Assembly: GCA_030686995.1 (NCBI GenBank)
Contig: CM060684.1
Coordinates: 10,107,897-10,171,896, forward strand
Direction: 5' to 3'
Origin: Artemisia argyi
Lineage: Eukaryota > Streptophyta > Magnoliopsida > Asterales > Asteraceae
DNA: 64,000 nt
Made by a program: the position numbers and the translations under genes
Notes under the pieces: generated by a model
The model's database searches: none
What the model saw: only the letters and a program-made list of their open reading frames with translations
What the model was told of the DNA's origin: nothing
Shown: positions 32,801 through 42,976 of the stretch, piece after piece
Layout: each line of letters opens with the position of its first letter
How positions within the stretch are numbered: position 1 is the stretch's first letter

Positions 32801-33079
32801 TTATACAGTAATTACTAGAGGATTTGGGCCGTTACAGCGTAGTTCATGTTTGTAGCCTGTAATAGTTAACCTTTGTTTTCATGTGTATAGGAACGATTGA
32901 ATCGGTCGCTTATGGTCTGCCAAGACAAATATGAGGCTGCAAAGCTCCAAAAGAGATCCGGTGCAATGCAGGATATGGAGTCATGTGTTAACCTAACAAT
33001 TGAAGATAACATCAACTCATTACCACATTTGGCTGAAAAGTTGAAGGCTTCACTTGCCTTCGATCCCACATTTGAGTGA
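29708..33079 (+). CDS. FAM136A: FAM136A (DUF842) family mitochondrial protein
   Basis: Three exons, 29,708-29,836, 31,384-31,521 and 32,891-33,079, all phase 0 with GT..AG introns, give 151 residues. Exon 1 is helical and polar (MNHIDAAEERIVSERL). Exon 2 has two CX3C motifs, CAYEC and CVENC, with the family hallmark VPVLQAQNLVEGEMAKFQ. Exon 3 (ERLNRSLMVCQDKYEAA, MESCVNLTIEDN) has single Cys residues where the animal protein has its third and fourth CX3C. FAM136A is a small conserved protein assigned to the mitochondrial intermembrane space; its exact role is unsettled. Intron 1 (1.55 kb) is mostly MITEs. Intron 2 (1.37 kb) carries a partial MITE near 31,895-31,972. A Harbinger element ends 49 bp before the ATG. 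Confidence 0.9.
29956..30173. mobile_element. MITE A in FAM136A intron 1
   Basis: The ends GGGGGTGTTTGGATTAGC and, inverted, the same sequence extend as an inverted repeat for about 50 bp (TTATTTTATGGGCTTA...). TTA flanks both sides (29,953-29,955 and 30,174-30,176), fitting a Tourist-like PIF/Harbinger MITE. Confidence 0.85.
30242..30445. mobile_element. MITE B in FAM136A intron 1
   Basis: The ends GGGGGTGTTTGTTTAA and, inverted, GAGGGTGTTTGTTTAAG form a near-palindrome rich in GGGCTTAT. The flanks AGCTAATCCAA and TTGGATTAGCT are themselves inverted copies, so B sits in the middle of another palindromic element. Confidence 0.75.
30628..31024. mobile_element. MITE C (outer) with MITE D nested inside
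   Basis: The outer ends GGGGTGTTTGTTTAAGCTTA at 30,628 and its inverse at 31,024 enclose a second complete copy at 30,727-30,962 (GGGGGTGTTTGTTTAAGC...CACCCCC). The outer arms resume after it (GAGAAATATAAGCCGAAA). No clear target duplications. Confidence 0.75.
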
Positions 33080-33498
33080 AATCTGCATCTTTTTGTAATA
33101 ATTTATTAGAAATTGTTATCAAGACTGCTATGGAGAGATTAACAAAGCATATGCCAATATACATTTGACTTGGACGGAATTCGTTTGCTGCCATAATGTG
33201 GTGTAATCTGACTGCAATTTAAATTTATCTGATGGAACTAAAATAATTTATCCGATTTTATTCTTGCCTCACCAATGCGGTGAAATTTTGTCGGTTAATG
33301 ATGTGTTGCAACAGTGATAAACTAATAATGGAACCTGAAGTTGGGATAAGTACAACTATTTTTTCATCTCACAATAAGTGTCCACTTATGGTCTGCGTTT
33401 CTAGGAAAGTACCAGTGTTCTCTTATCAAGAAATAGGGATAATTGCGTTTTATATATCTTACTTGTCACGTTTTTTTATTTTGATGAAGCAAATAAAA
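33080..33498 (+). other. 3' flank of FAM136A, no further gene
   Basis: It holds the FAM136A 3' UTR and about 250 bp of AT-rich DNA in which I see no frame or terminus. Confidence 0.5.
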
Positions 33499-33969
33499 TT
33501 TTTTGCAACTTAATCCTTGAACTTTTGAATTCCGTCAAGTTGGTGTACCGTCCACAACTACCTCCCTCTTAAAGCCCACTTAAAAATAAGGTCTTGATCC
33601 AAAAGTTACCGCCATTTGTTCAACAGGATGTTTTTGCTTCTATGAGGTAATCTAAAGGTGTTAAAGAGTTGATTTCTTCCATGAGAATGTCCTGACGCGA
33701 GGGTTTCATGTCGAAGCAAACTCTATTTCGAAAGCCCAAATGACCCATGTGGAGGTGTTGACAACGACATCGAAGCAAGTTTTTCCTTGTAAAACAAAGA
33801 AGTGGCAACAATGAGGAAGTTATTAACCACACTATGTGTGACATGGCTAGATGTGGTGACAAGGCTGCCAATTTGACATTATAAAATTTGAAACCTGTTA
33901 ATGACTTGGCCGGTTATCGGTACACCAAGATGACGAAATTCAAAAGTTCAAGGATTAAGTTGCAAAAAC
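33499..33969. mobile_element. Terminal-inverted-repeat element (about 470 bp)
   Basis: The left TTTTGCAACTTAATCCTTGA and the inverted right end match over about 50 bp (to GGTGTACCG) with few differences. Ends and length suit a MULE-type MITE. I could not resolve a target duplication, so the superfamily is open. The interior shows no gene. Confidence 0.6.
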
Positions 33970-34109
33970 TTTAATTTTATTTTATTTTATTTTATTTATT
34001 TATTTTTTGAGAATAAGATTAAAAATATTTATCTTTATCTTAAAAAATTGAAAAAAAAAATTAAGTTGCAAAACTATTATTCGCTAAAAAAAATTAAAAA
34101 AAAATAAAA

Positions 34110-34115
34110 TAATAA

Positions 34116-34186
<71 letters not shown>
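34110..34186. repeat. (TAA)n microsatellite
   Basis: About 77 bp of AAT/TAA units just left of a MITE and the RLE LINE. A TAA tract also lies at 38,918-38,957, after the LINE, and a (TTA)n tract at 34,577-34,610 in its 5' part. Confidence 0.95.
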
Positions 34187-34475
34187 GGGCATCCACTATG
34201 GTGGGTTTATGAAAATGTTTAAGAAAGATGAAAAGGTTTATTTTTATTTCAACCATAGTGGACACTCATTTTATGTCTATGTGGCATGAAGAGGTCTTAA
34301 TTCTTGAACCTCTTTATAAATTCAATACATTTAATGCATTTGTTAAAAAAGACATTTTATGAACTTGCAAAGGTTTATACCATAGTGAATGTAGGTTTAT
34401 AAAATCAAAAGGTCTAAAATTTATTGATATATTAATGTATAAACTTTTGTAAAAGGTTTATCATAGTAGATGTTC
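34187..34475. mobile_element. Tourist-like MITE (289 bp)
   Basis: Ends are GGGCATCCACTATGG and, inverted, GAACATCTACTATGA, flanked by TAA (34,184-34,186 and 34,476-34,478). It landed in the microsatellite. Confidence 0.85.
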
Positions 34476-34576
34476 TAATAAACACTTTCCACTGTGGGCG
34501 AAAATGTCGGCTTTCGATTCTCGTCTTGATCCCACCGATCCCTATTCATCTATGCACCATTAATTCATCTATGCCC

Positions 34577-34612
<36 letters not shown>

Positions 34613-35233
34613 TTGTTATACATCTTCCACTGTAGCGAAAATGGTGATCTGCTCATACCGTTTTTCCTGCCTACATTGATTTTCTTTTCGTTTTTTTATT
34701 CAACTCTCTTGGTTGGATTGAGGTAATTTTCCTGTTGAATTTCTTATTCGATTGGATCAGGTTTCTAAGGTTTTTCTCGCTACCCTAGTCGTTTCGTTTT
34801 AGGTGCAGTTTGCAGTTTTGCGTGCTGTGATAAGTGTTGTGGTTTGCATAGTTGGTTTGTTGTGTTTGGTTTTTCAGGAAGGATTGCGGTTTACGTTATC
34901 TGTGTGGACCCCACTTAGACTGCGGTTTGCGTGGTATTTTTGATTTCTCAGGAAGGTTAGCGGGTTAGTTGTAGGCCTCACCCTGGACTGAAACTTGCGA
35001 TTTGCCCTTCTCCCTTGTATTTCCTGCACTTGGTGATTGTAGGACCCCACCTTTGGGTGTGGTTTGTTTATTATTAAAGACTTTGTGGTTTGCTTTTAGT
35101 TTTGGGCTTGCTAGGCTCATTTTGGGCCTTTTTTGACATAGACATACTTTGGGTGTTGGACTTATACCTTGCGTTTTGTCCTGTAGGTTGTCTCGTCCCT
35201 TGGTTCAAATGTTTTTGTGGATTGGCTTGCGTT

Positions 35234-38200
35234 ATGGCAATCACGCGATTTCATTGCCCTTTTGCGGGTTTAAGCGGTTGTCAAGATGGTAGTGGAAATG
35301 GGCTCACCAAAACCTCGCTGCTCGCTCACCTACATGACCGTCACTTCACTGAGGATGCTTTACCTACCACTAAAAATTCCCTGGCTACTAATCTTACCAT
35401 TTTTGAATCGACTGAGGTCACTTTCAAGCGTATGGGGATTTGGTTGTGCGGAGTGTGTTTTAAGACACATACCCTTCGCTCTAAATGCTGTCATGGATCT
35501 GATTGTGTGTCGCCCCCTGACTGTGGTAAAGGTGTTGTTAGGTTCGTGTTGTTTGATCTCGCCAAGCCACCAGTTCCTTCTTCTGTCCAGCTTACTCTTG
35601 ACAAGAGTTCGACTTCGGAGAAGCAGTTTGGTTTTGATTTACAATTGCTTGACACCTTGCTTTCCAAGGGGTTGCATACTGTCAAATCTATCCCTTCAAA
35701 GTGTCGTTTGGGATTCGCCCGCGTACTGAAAGGAGCCCTTGATAAGGTGATTTGCACACCTGAGGATATTTCTTGTTGGGTCAGTCTATTAGTCATGCCT
35801 TTTTGTCTCCCGAAAACCTTTCGCCCAAGGAGCAACATGGAGTGTAGATCGGCCTTTAAACGCCAACACCAGGAAGAATATATCGCTAATGCCATTAGTT
35901 CCTGGGGTATGCTTGGTGGTGGGTTACAACTTGTTAAAGAGGTTTTAGCAGAGCCCTCCACTACATGGTCTAATATTGATGACGACAACTTAGACGTGGG
36001 GGAGCGTAATGTCAAACAATGTAAGAGGAAGGTTTGTGATGGCCATTATACTGCGGCTGTCAGAGTTCTTTCTTCTTCAGGTGTTGCTCCTTATAATGAT
36101 ACCACCCTTGAGGACCTTAAGGCTAAGCACCCCTTCAAGTATGCCCTTCTTTGCCGGATATACCGATTGATCATCATAGCCTCGTTGCACCTACTGTTGT
36201 GGTTCTTGATATGATCAAGAGTTTTCCCTGTGGTACCTCTTGTGGTCGTGACGGATTACGTGCCCAACACCTTTTGGATTGCTTTAGTGGTGCGGTTGTG
36301 GCCATTTCAGATGAGTTAATCGATTCTATCACCCAGGTGGTTAATCTTTTTCTTGGTGGTAAATGTCCTAGGGCGTTAGGGGAGTTCATTGCTAGCGCCC
36401 CCTCACACCGCTGATCAAACCCGGAGGGGGTATCCGTCCCATTGCTGTGGGGACTGTTTGGCGACGTTTAGTCTCCAAAGTTGGTGCTTCTATGATTGGC
36501 CACTCCTTAGACGGCTATTTGAATGATCTTGATGCGGGCCCAAGTGTTGAGGAACGGGCCATCATGTTTCTGGAGGCCCAAGATCGTGTGACAAAAGGGG
36601 CCTCACTAAAATGGGCATAAGTTGGGCTACGGGGCTCCGTTTCATGCCCGTGACCAGTCGTTTCGAAGCTTTCGGCCCGTTTGTTCGGGTTTTTATGAGT
36701 TATTTGCATTTTAGTGTTTTTCGGGTTTTTTTGGACTTTTGTTTATGTAATAGCTTTTGGCCCGTTTGTTCTTTAGGGCCCATTTCGACTTTGTTTCTCT
36801 ATTTAATAAGTGTATTGCCTTTGTGGTTAATCAGTTATATGAAATACCAAAAGTCTATTTTTGGCAGCTTTTGCTAAGAATTGTCCTTTAATCGGCATTC
36901 GTGTGAATCAACGATTATTGGTAGTATCGTTCCTGGTATTCTTGTGAATCAACAGGTCCGATTAGTGTTATCTCGTTTCTAGTCTACATCAGATCTCCAA
37001 TTTGGTGTCGGAGTACCTGGAGGAGGGGAGGCTATTCTCCATGCTGTGAATAGGTTTATTGAAGATCGTGGTGACGAGGAAGGCCTTTCGATGCTACTGG
37101 TGGATTTCAAAAATGCTTTCAACTTGGTTGACCGGGGGGTCATGTTACAAGAAGTTCGCCTGTGTTGTCCTGTCATTTCCCGTTGGGTTGAATTTTGCTA
37201 CTCCAGCCCAGCTAGATTATATTATGGTGAACACACTTTATGGTCACACCAAGGGGTACAACAAGGTGATCCACTTGGACCTCTTCTCTTTGCACGTGTG
37301 CTGCACCCATTGGTTTGCAAGATCAGAGACTCTTTTAGTCTTCCCCTTCAAGCGTGGTATTTAGACGATGGCACGATCATTGGCGATACTCTGACAGTTG
37401 GAAAGGTTTTGGAGCTGATTATGATGGATGGACCTCATTATGGGTTGCATCTTAATGTCGATAAAACCGAGGTTTTTTTGCCAAAGGAGGATCCTAGAAG
37501 CAGGCTTGCAGGCGTTTTCCCGCCTAATACTGCCCGACCTTTAAACGGTGTCAAATTGTTGGGGGGACCTACCAGTGTAGACCTTGTGTTTAGCAGTGAG
37601 CTTGTTATGAAGAGGGTTGCTAAAACCATTGAGCTTATGGAGGTTGTTGCTACGCTTAATGACCCTCAATGTGAGTTGCTACTCCTTCGGGTATGTGCTG
37701 GAATTTTCAAGTTATATTTTTCTATGCGCACGTGCCCCCCTAAGGTCTTCGGGAAGGCTCCGATTGCCTTTGATGCGGCACTTCGTTCTTCTCTAGAGCG
37801 TATTGTCACTGCCTCTGGACCTGGATTCGGTGAGTGGCAATGGAGACTAGCCACTCTACCTTTTGACCTTGGGGGACTTGGTGTATATGTTGCGGGTGAC
37901 GTATTAAACTATGCTTTCCTTGCATCTAGACTCCAATCTACTAGCTTGCAGACTAGGCTCCTCCGGCATTCTGGCATCGTAACTTCTAGTTCCTCCTTCG
38001 ATGAGGTCTTGCACGCGTTTAATGCTAAAATGGAAACTGACCTTTTAGGCAGCTCAAGTGAGATCGCTGCCCCCAAACTCATGAAGAAACTGGCAGACGT
38101 ATATTTCACACGTGTTGCCAAAATGGCCGAATCCACCTTTTGCTTATCTGCTAGACAAATGGCTTTATGGAGGTCGCAAAATGAGGACCACACTTCAGAC

Positions 38201-38884
38201 TGGCTTAGGGTGATCCCGATCTCTGGGTTGGGACAGAGCATGAATGCCAGAACTTACCGATGTGTGTTGTGCTATCGGCTGGGTATTCCCCTATTCTCTA
38301 CTCAAATGCCATGCTCAGCTTGCTCCAAGGTATTTTCGGGGGACACTTATGGAGATCATGCGGTTTCATGTGCTGGTATCATCGAGATTAAACAGCGACA
38401 TAATATAGTACGTGATACCATTGTTAACATATGTTCTCGGTCGGGGATCTCGGCTCGTAAAGAGATTGACATCGGGTTATGTGGAAACAGGGACAAAACC
38501 TTACGCCCAGCTGATGTGTTACTCTATTCTTGGGATGATGGGCGGGACACATGCGTTGATTTGACAGGGGCTTCTCCCCTGACACAGACGAATATGGCTG
38601 ATTTTGCACCGGGGCGCGCGGTTGTTGAAGCTGCACAACAAAAACGGGCCAAGTATGAGACTAAATGAGCGGACATTGGTTATGGGTTTCTCCCCTTTTC
38701 ATTCTCTTCCTTGGAAGAACTTGAGAAGGATGCGGTGACATTACTTTAACGCGTCCGTAGATTCTCGTTGACTCAGGGCATTGGAGCACGTGCCGCTGAT
38801 CATATTTTTAGTAGGATTGGCTTTGCTATTGCTAAAGGAGTGGGGGCCCAGCTTGTTTCTCGGCTCCCCTCTAATTTCTTGTAA
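35234..38884 (+). pseudogene. RLE-LINE polyprotein, disrupted
   Basis: It starts MAITRFHCPF (35,234). Features in order: Cys/His-rich start (CPFAGLSGC, HLHDRHF, LCGVCFKTHTLRSKCCHGSDC); a conserved middle ending NVKQCKRKVCDGHYTAAVRV; frameshift near 36,145; reverse transcriptase palm start (SFPCGTSCGRDGLRAQHL); frameshift near 36,400; GGGIRPIAVGTVWRRL; a solo LTR at 36,530-36,991; then LLVDFKNAFN, QGVQQGDPLGPLLF and YLDDG (37,358-37,372), in place of the usual YADD. The C terminus has CSACSKVFSGDTYGDHAVSC (CX2C...HX4C) and RPADVLLYSWDDGRDTCVDL, fitting the endonuclease P-D...D pattern. TGA at 38,666 and TAA at 38,747 break the tail, which ends at 38,884 (SRLPSNFL). Confidence 0.85.
36530..36991 (+). 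mobile_element. Solo LTR (462 bp) inside the LINE reverse transcriptase
   Basis: TG...CA ends (TGATGCGGGCCC and GTCTACATCA) with the 5-bp duplication GATCT on both sides (36,525-36,529 and 36,992-36,996). The reverse-transcriptase frame joins cleanly when it is left out. Family not recognised. Confidence 0.9.
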
Positions 38885-38914
38885 ATCCCATGATTTTCTA
38901 ATGAAGTGATGTTT

Positions 38915-38917
<3 letters not shown>

Positions 38918-38957
<40 letters not shown>
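38918..38957 (+). repeat. (TAA)n tail of the RLE LINE
   Basis: About 40 bp of ATA/TAA units directly after the LINE 3' UTR (34 bp past the stop). It may be part tail, part target. Confidence 0.85.
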
Positions 38958-39174
38958 GATTAAAAACATGCAATTACCCACGAGAAATAAGATATCATAT
39001 TATTCGGTAATTAAAATATTTATCTTTATCTGGGATTACTTATTTAAATAGTTATCTTTATCTTAATACGAATACGTAACCAGTTAGACTTACATATAAA
39101 ATACATATATTAAACGTAAGGAATCCCATACACACCTTACAATTACCTCTCACACTAAAACACATTAGTGGATC

Positions 39175-40886
39175 ATGCAGTACGATTCTTCAGCTATTCC
39201 CACAAAAAAGGTTGATGAGGTTGCCATCTCCATTAGCGATGCAGCGCCATCGTCCACTGCCAAACCACCGTAAGTTCTGATCGATTACATTATTATTTTA
39301 GTTTAGAGCGTTGTTTACTCGTTGTCCAATGTTTTATATATAATGATTTTACGTTCTGAATTGTTACATCTAAGTTCATGTTTAGAGATGGCAAAAAAAT
39401 CTGTACCCGACGGGACCCGATCCCCAAATTCGATTTGACTGGAGAATCCCCGAGTTGACCGGGGATGGGGATGGGGACGGGGAATCCCCGAATTAAAAAA
39501 CTGGGGATGGGGGCAGGGATGGGGATAACAAAAATCCCCGACCTCGAACCCGAACCCGAACCCGAACTCGAACCCGAACTTTTAATGTATAAGTATACAC
39601 TGCATAAGTTATATGTATATTAATACTACATGTACTTGTATATGTATATTAATACTACATGTACTTGTATATGTATATGTTAGTGAGTAGTGACAAGTAT
39701 TATACTTGAAGTATATATATGTATATGTGATATTTAGTGGATCAAATACTTTTAAATTATTAAGCACTAACTATAGATTATTCTACCAATATTTTGTCCA
39801 AATACACACATTCGATGCAGTTTATTTTTATATTATTTGTAATGTTTCAGTATTTACGATCTTTAAAGTTGAATGACATTTTAATTAATCCAACTATTTA
39901 TGATGTATGCTTTTTAAGACATTTATATGTCAGTTCTTTATATTTTCGATTACTTATGTAATTTTTATGCTCAATTTATAAGGCTGAAAAATCCCCGAAT
40001 CCTCGTGGGGATCCCCAATCCCCATTGGGGATAGGGATGGGGATGTAAAACGATTCCCCTATGGAGATGGAGGCGGGGATGGGGATGAGGAGTGAGAAAC
40101 GGGGATGTGGATGGTATATATGATCCCCGATAATCCCCGCCTCGTAGCCATCCCTATTCATGTTACTTATTCTTTCCTCGTTTTCAAGTTGATTTACATA
40201 CAATATTATTGTGTGTTTTTACGCTAATCTAAGTTTCCTTTCTGGTGTTATGTTGCAGGCTTGATGACAATTGCCTAGCTATCGATTATGCGTATTCCAT
40301 GACTTTATACTTCCTATTCGTATTATCATCTTGCATTATAGACGAAAAAAAACTTCCTTTTAAGATTCACCGTGTATTCATGATCACATACATTGTTCCA
40401 CAATTTGTCGCCTTAGCATCTCTTTTGACTTTGATTTTTGCATGTAAGTACTTGCAAAGCTCGATAATGGATATGTATAATACTATGGTAAAAATTATCT
40501 CTATATCTCTTACGTTTGTGTTTTTTATCCCTCAAAATCTCATTTGCATTGGCTATCTAGTCATCATAAGTTTGACCTTTGCGATAGGAGTTGCATGTTA
40601 CAACTTCAAGAAAGATGTATGGGAATCGAAAGCTCTCCAAGTGTTCCAACCTTGTCACGAGACCAATTACTCGGTGATCACTTTTACACCTTTTTTGATG
40701 GTGTTGTCTTTGTTTATACCGATGGAGTTCATATGGACTAGGTTATCGATCATGCTGGTTTTAGTTGCAATCACATTTGTGTATCCCTATGTTAAGGTAA
40801 TGAAGGAGAAACATGCACATAATTTGGAAGTCGATCCATTGATCCAACCAGTGATTCAAGAAGATGAGAGCAAATTTGTCAGTTAA
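39175..40886 (+). CDS. Orphan multi-pass membrane protein
   Basis: Two exons, 39,175-39,269 and 40,259-40,886 (GT..AG, phase 2), give 240 residues. Exon 1 encodes a polar N terminus (MQYDSSAIPTKKVDEVAISI). Exon 2 encodes about six hydrophobic segments (LYFLFVLSSCII, MITYIVPQFVALASLLTLIFA, ISISLTFVFFIPQNLICIGY, VIISLTFAIGVACY, FLMVLSLFIPMEFIW, IMLVLVAITFVYPYV) and a charged C terminus. I recognise no family. Intact frame, sensible splice sites and a clean 3' end suggest a real gene. About 780 bp of its 989-bp intron is a hAT insertion. A TATA-like stretch near 39,092-39,110 could be the promoter. Confidence 0.65.
39383..40156. mobile_element. hAT non-autonomous element (774 bp) in the intron
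   Basis: Ends are TAGAGATGGCAAAAA and, inverted, TAGGGATGGCTACGA, flanked by the exact 8-bp duplication TTCATGTT (39,375-39,382 and 40,157-40,164). Both subterminal parts are dense in GGGGAT/ATCCCC words; the middle is AT-rich. No coding region. Confidence 0.92.
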
Positions 40887-41399
40887 AAAGTTCCTTACAA
40901 GATTTTGGAGTTAAACATGTCTATGCAATTTAGTTTTGGGATCTTTGTTTTGGTTTAATATCATTCTAGTTAATGTAATGTCTAGTTTTAACGTTGTTGA
41001 CACTTAAAATCTTAATTAAATCTAGCATGTATTCTATGATGAAATCTTTATTGTTTTTTGTTTATGCAATCTGTGTTGAAAGTAATATGTTGTTTCATGT
41101 AATCTTTGTTTAGTGTTAGATGCTGTATAGTAATACTAGTTACAATACACGGGGTTTTGGCATGAAAATAACTATAAATGTTGGTTTTTTTAAAATACAT
41201 AAATTCTAAAAAAAAAAATGTCAGTTATATTCAAAACTCAAGTGGCATAAACCAATTGTTGAAATTAAAAAACATGCATGATGCAAGATTATAATTTTAC
41301 CATTGGCATTCACTTTGTCTTAAAGCAACCCGATACTAATGCCAATTGCAAAGGCATTTGATTACATTCTGATGGATGATCAGCAGCTGCTGCAGGCAC
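40887..41399. other. Intergenic, no intact gene
   Basis: 3' flank of the membrane-protein gene. Nothing else is recognisable up to the broken MAPR fragment. Confidence 0.5.
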
Positions 41400-41705
41400 A
41401 GTGATTATGATGCGGCAGAGTCAGCAATGGTCTCAGCATGTTTAGTTGCATTGGTCTCGATGGGTTGATCAGCATTTGATGGCTCAGGTGTAGTTTTGGG
41501 GGGTTTTTAAGGTTCCAACTTTAGCATCATTGCTCATCAACTTGTATTTCTGGTCTCTTAACGCGTCAAGTTTGAATTAACCAAGACAATTCAACTGCTA
41601 AGTCATTCTTTTCAAAAGGCATTTTTTTGCTAGAGCTCTGCAAGCATCTTTTTCGGCGAACAACACATATATGGACCACCTGGTCCATCAAACATCCCGT
41701 AAGAA
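41400..41705 (-). pseudogene. Membrane steroid-binding (MAPR, cytochrome b5-like) protein relic
   Basis: On the minus strand, pieces in different frames spell family hallmarks in order: GMFDGPGGPY (41,690 region), then LFAEKDACRALAKK, then PFEKNDLA, then LRDQKYKLMS and KVGTL, ending with TPEPSNADQPIETNA and a stop near 41,407. In plant MSBP1-type proteins the same order is YGPGGPY, FAGKDASRALA, then LGPFELEAL..WEYKFMSKYVKVG and a Thr/Glu-rich tail. Several frameshifts and stops and the lack of an N-terminal membrane anchor make it a dead fragment. These proteins bind steroids or haem at the ER or plasma membrane. Confidence 0.72.
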
Positions 41706-42148
41706 ACGTCAATCAATTAATACTCTAACTATCGGCACAAAACACTTATTTCTTTCTTCATACACTAAGTAGTATATATCCTTGAGTAGAACTATGGGTT
41801 AATTCTTTGAAAACGTATCATACTTGCCAAAAATATTAGTTTTGAGTAGCGTACAAAAAAAAAACCTTATCTGCTAATGTAACTCGACTATTTTGTCCTT
41901 ATTTGGGTGTTTTCATACTCCCCCACCCGGTTTTGTCCACCTCAGCCGGTAAGAACCCACGTGGCCTTATGTTTTTTTTTTTTTTTTTTTTCTTTGGCTT
42001 TTCCCACGTCCACTTTAATCCAAACAATAAAAAATCATTTGGTACTTTACTCTTTCATCTTTTTGTGCTCCAAGTTGATGATCGAACCCTAAACCTAGTT
42101 CATCCATTTATTAAAATTAGCAAACAAAACTCCAGATCCAGATGTTCC

Positions 42149-42762
42149 ATGGCTTCATCTTCTTCCACATCACGTTATTATCGCAGAAGGTACAGCAAGG
42201 AGGAGATTGCTCGTATGTCTCACTGTATTTGCAAGTTTCCAATTTATGAACAAGTGTCATGGACTCCGGACAATCCAGGTCGAAGATTCAAAGCATGTCC
42301 CACCCGTGTAAGTTACCAACCCCTAAATATAAGATTAGAATTCGTATATTTGGAATTGCTTTTGATTAATGATATACAACTTCCTTTTAGGGTAAAGATA
42401 ACAAATGTGAAGTCTATGGATTTCTTGATGATGAGTTTCCATCTCAATACTACAAAGACCTAATGTATAGGCTGTATAAGGACAACCAGATTTTGGAGTT
42501 CAAGTTACATAGCCTTTCCCACCAGGATGATGGTCAAGACAGGGTTGGAAAGAAGGAGGACATTTGCCAGTTAGATGATGCTCAAAATGTAATTGGAAAG
42601 AAACCAACTATTGTAGTAACGATGGAAATGATTTACAAAGAAATGAATGAATTAAAGGTCAAGGCAAAAGTTTATGACACCTTCTTTATGGGTTCCACAT
42701 GTTTGATCATTGTCTTGATGGTGTTGATTGGAGCACTCTTTCTTGTGTCCCTGAACAAGTAA
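42149..42762 (+). CDS. GRF zinc finger protein with C-terminal membrane span
   Basis: Two exons, 42,149-42,307 and 42,391-42,762 (GTAAG..TTTTAG), give 176 residues. The N terminus is Ser/Arg-rich; the zinc finger is split by the intron (HCICKFPIYEQVSWTPDNPG, RRFKACPTR, then DNKCEVYGFLDDEFPSQYYK, DL). A coiled-coil-like middle follows (MEMIYKEMNELKVKAKVY), then a C-terminal span (CLIIVLMVLIGALFLVSL) ending NK. It shares the FLDD(D/E)(L/F)PSQYYKDL core with the MULE gene at 9,202-9,627 and, like it, faces a PB1-like gene (215 bp away). It is probably part of a MULE, though I found no terminal repeats here. The frame is intact. Confidence 0.78.
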
Positions 42763-42976
42763 TTTGTATTAGTTAGAAATGGAACAAATTTGTGTTGTAG
42801 TCTTTCTTTTGTATGTTTGTATGAAGGGATTGCAGTTGTTATCGTATGTTGTTATGAATGCATTGCACTTTGTTACATTATGGTAACTGTTTCCTTAACC
42901 TTTTTTGGTATTATGTTGCATGATGAATTGTAATATTGAAATGACTGCATTTGTATCATCTATACAATATACCAGT

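Larger units (their letters stand above)
34479..38957 (+). mobile_element. Non-LTR retrotransposon with a restriction-like endonuclease (RLE type)
   Basis: One long ORF has an N-terminal Cys/His-rich part, a central reverse transcriptase and a C-terminal CCHC plus PD-(D/E)XK-like region. This is the domain order of R2/R4/NeSL-type LINEs and unlike the APE-type plant L1s. The element ends in TAA repeats and starts next to TAA repeats, so its target seems to be (TAA)n. The exact 5' end is uncertain; I place it after the MITE duplication. About 750 bp of non-coding leader precede the ATG at 35,234. It is dead: two frameshifts, two nonsense codons and a solo LTR. Confidence 0.75.

Noticed and set aside
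34110..34186. Regular spacing of repeats (here, 10,306-10,560 and 28,916-29,075) as a CRISPR array
   Set aside because: They are microsatellite or minisatellite tracts without unique spacers, in a plant nuclear genome.
35090..35233. Start of the RLE-LINE protein at 35,090
   Set aside because: That start is not an ATG and the 48 residues before MAITRFHC are hydrophobic with no family support.
34011..38968. AATAAGATTAAAAA near 34,011 and 38,952 as the target duplication of the RLE LINE
   Set aside because: The left copy lies before the microsatellite and MITE, leaving 450 bp of unrelated DNA inside the supposed element; the words are also low complexity.
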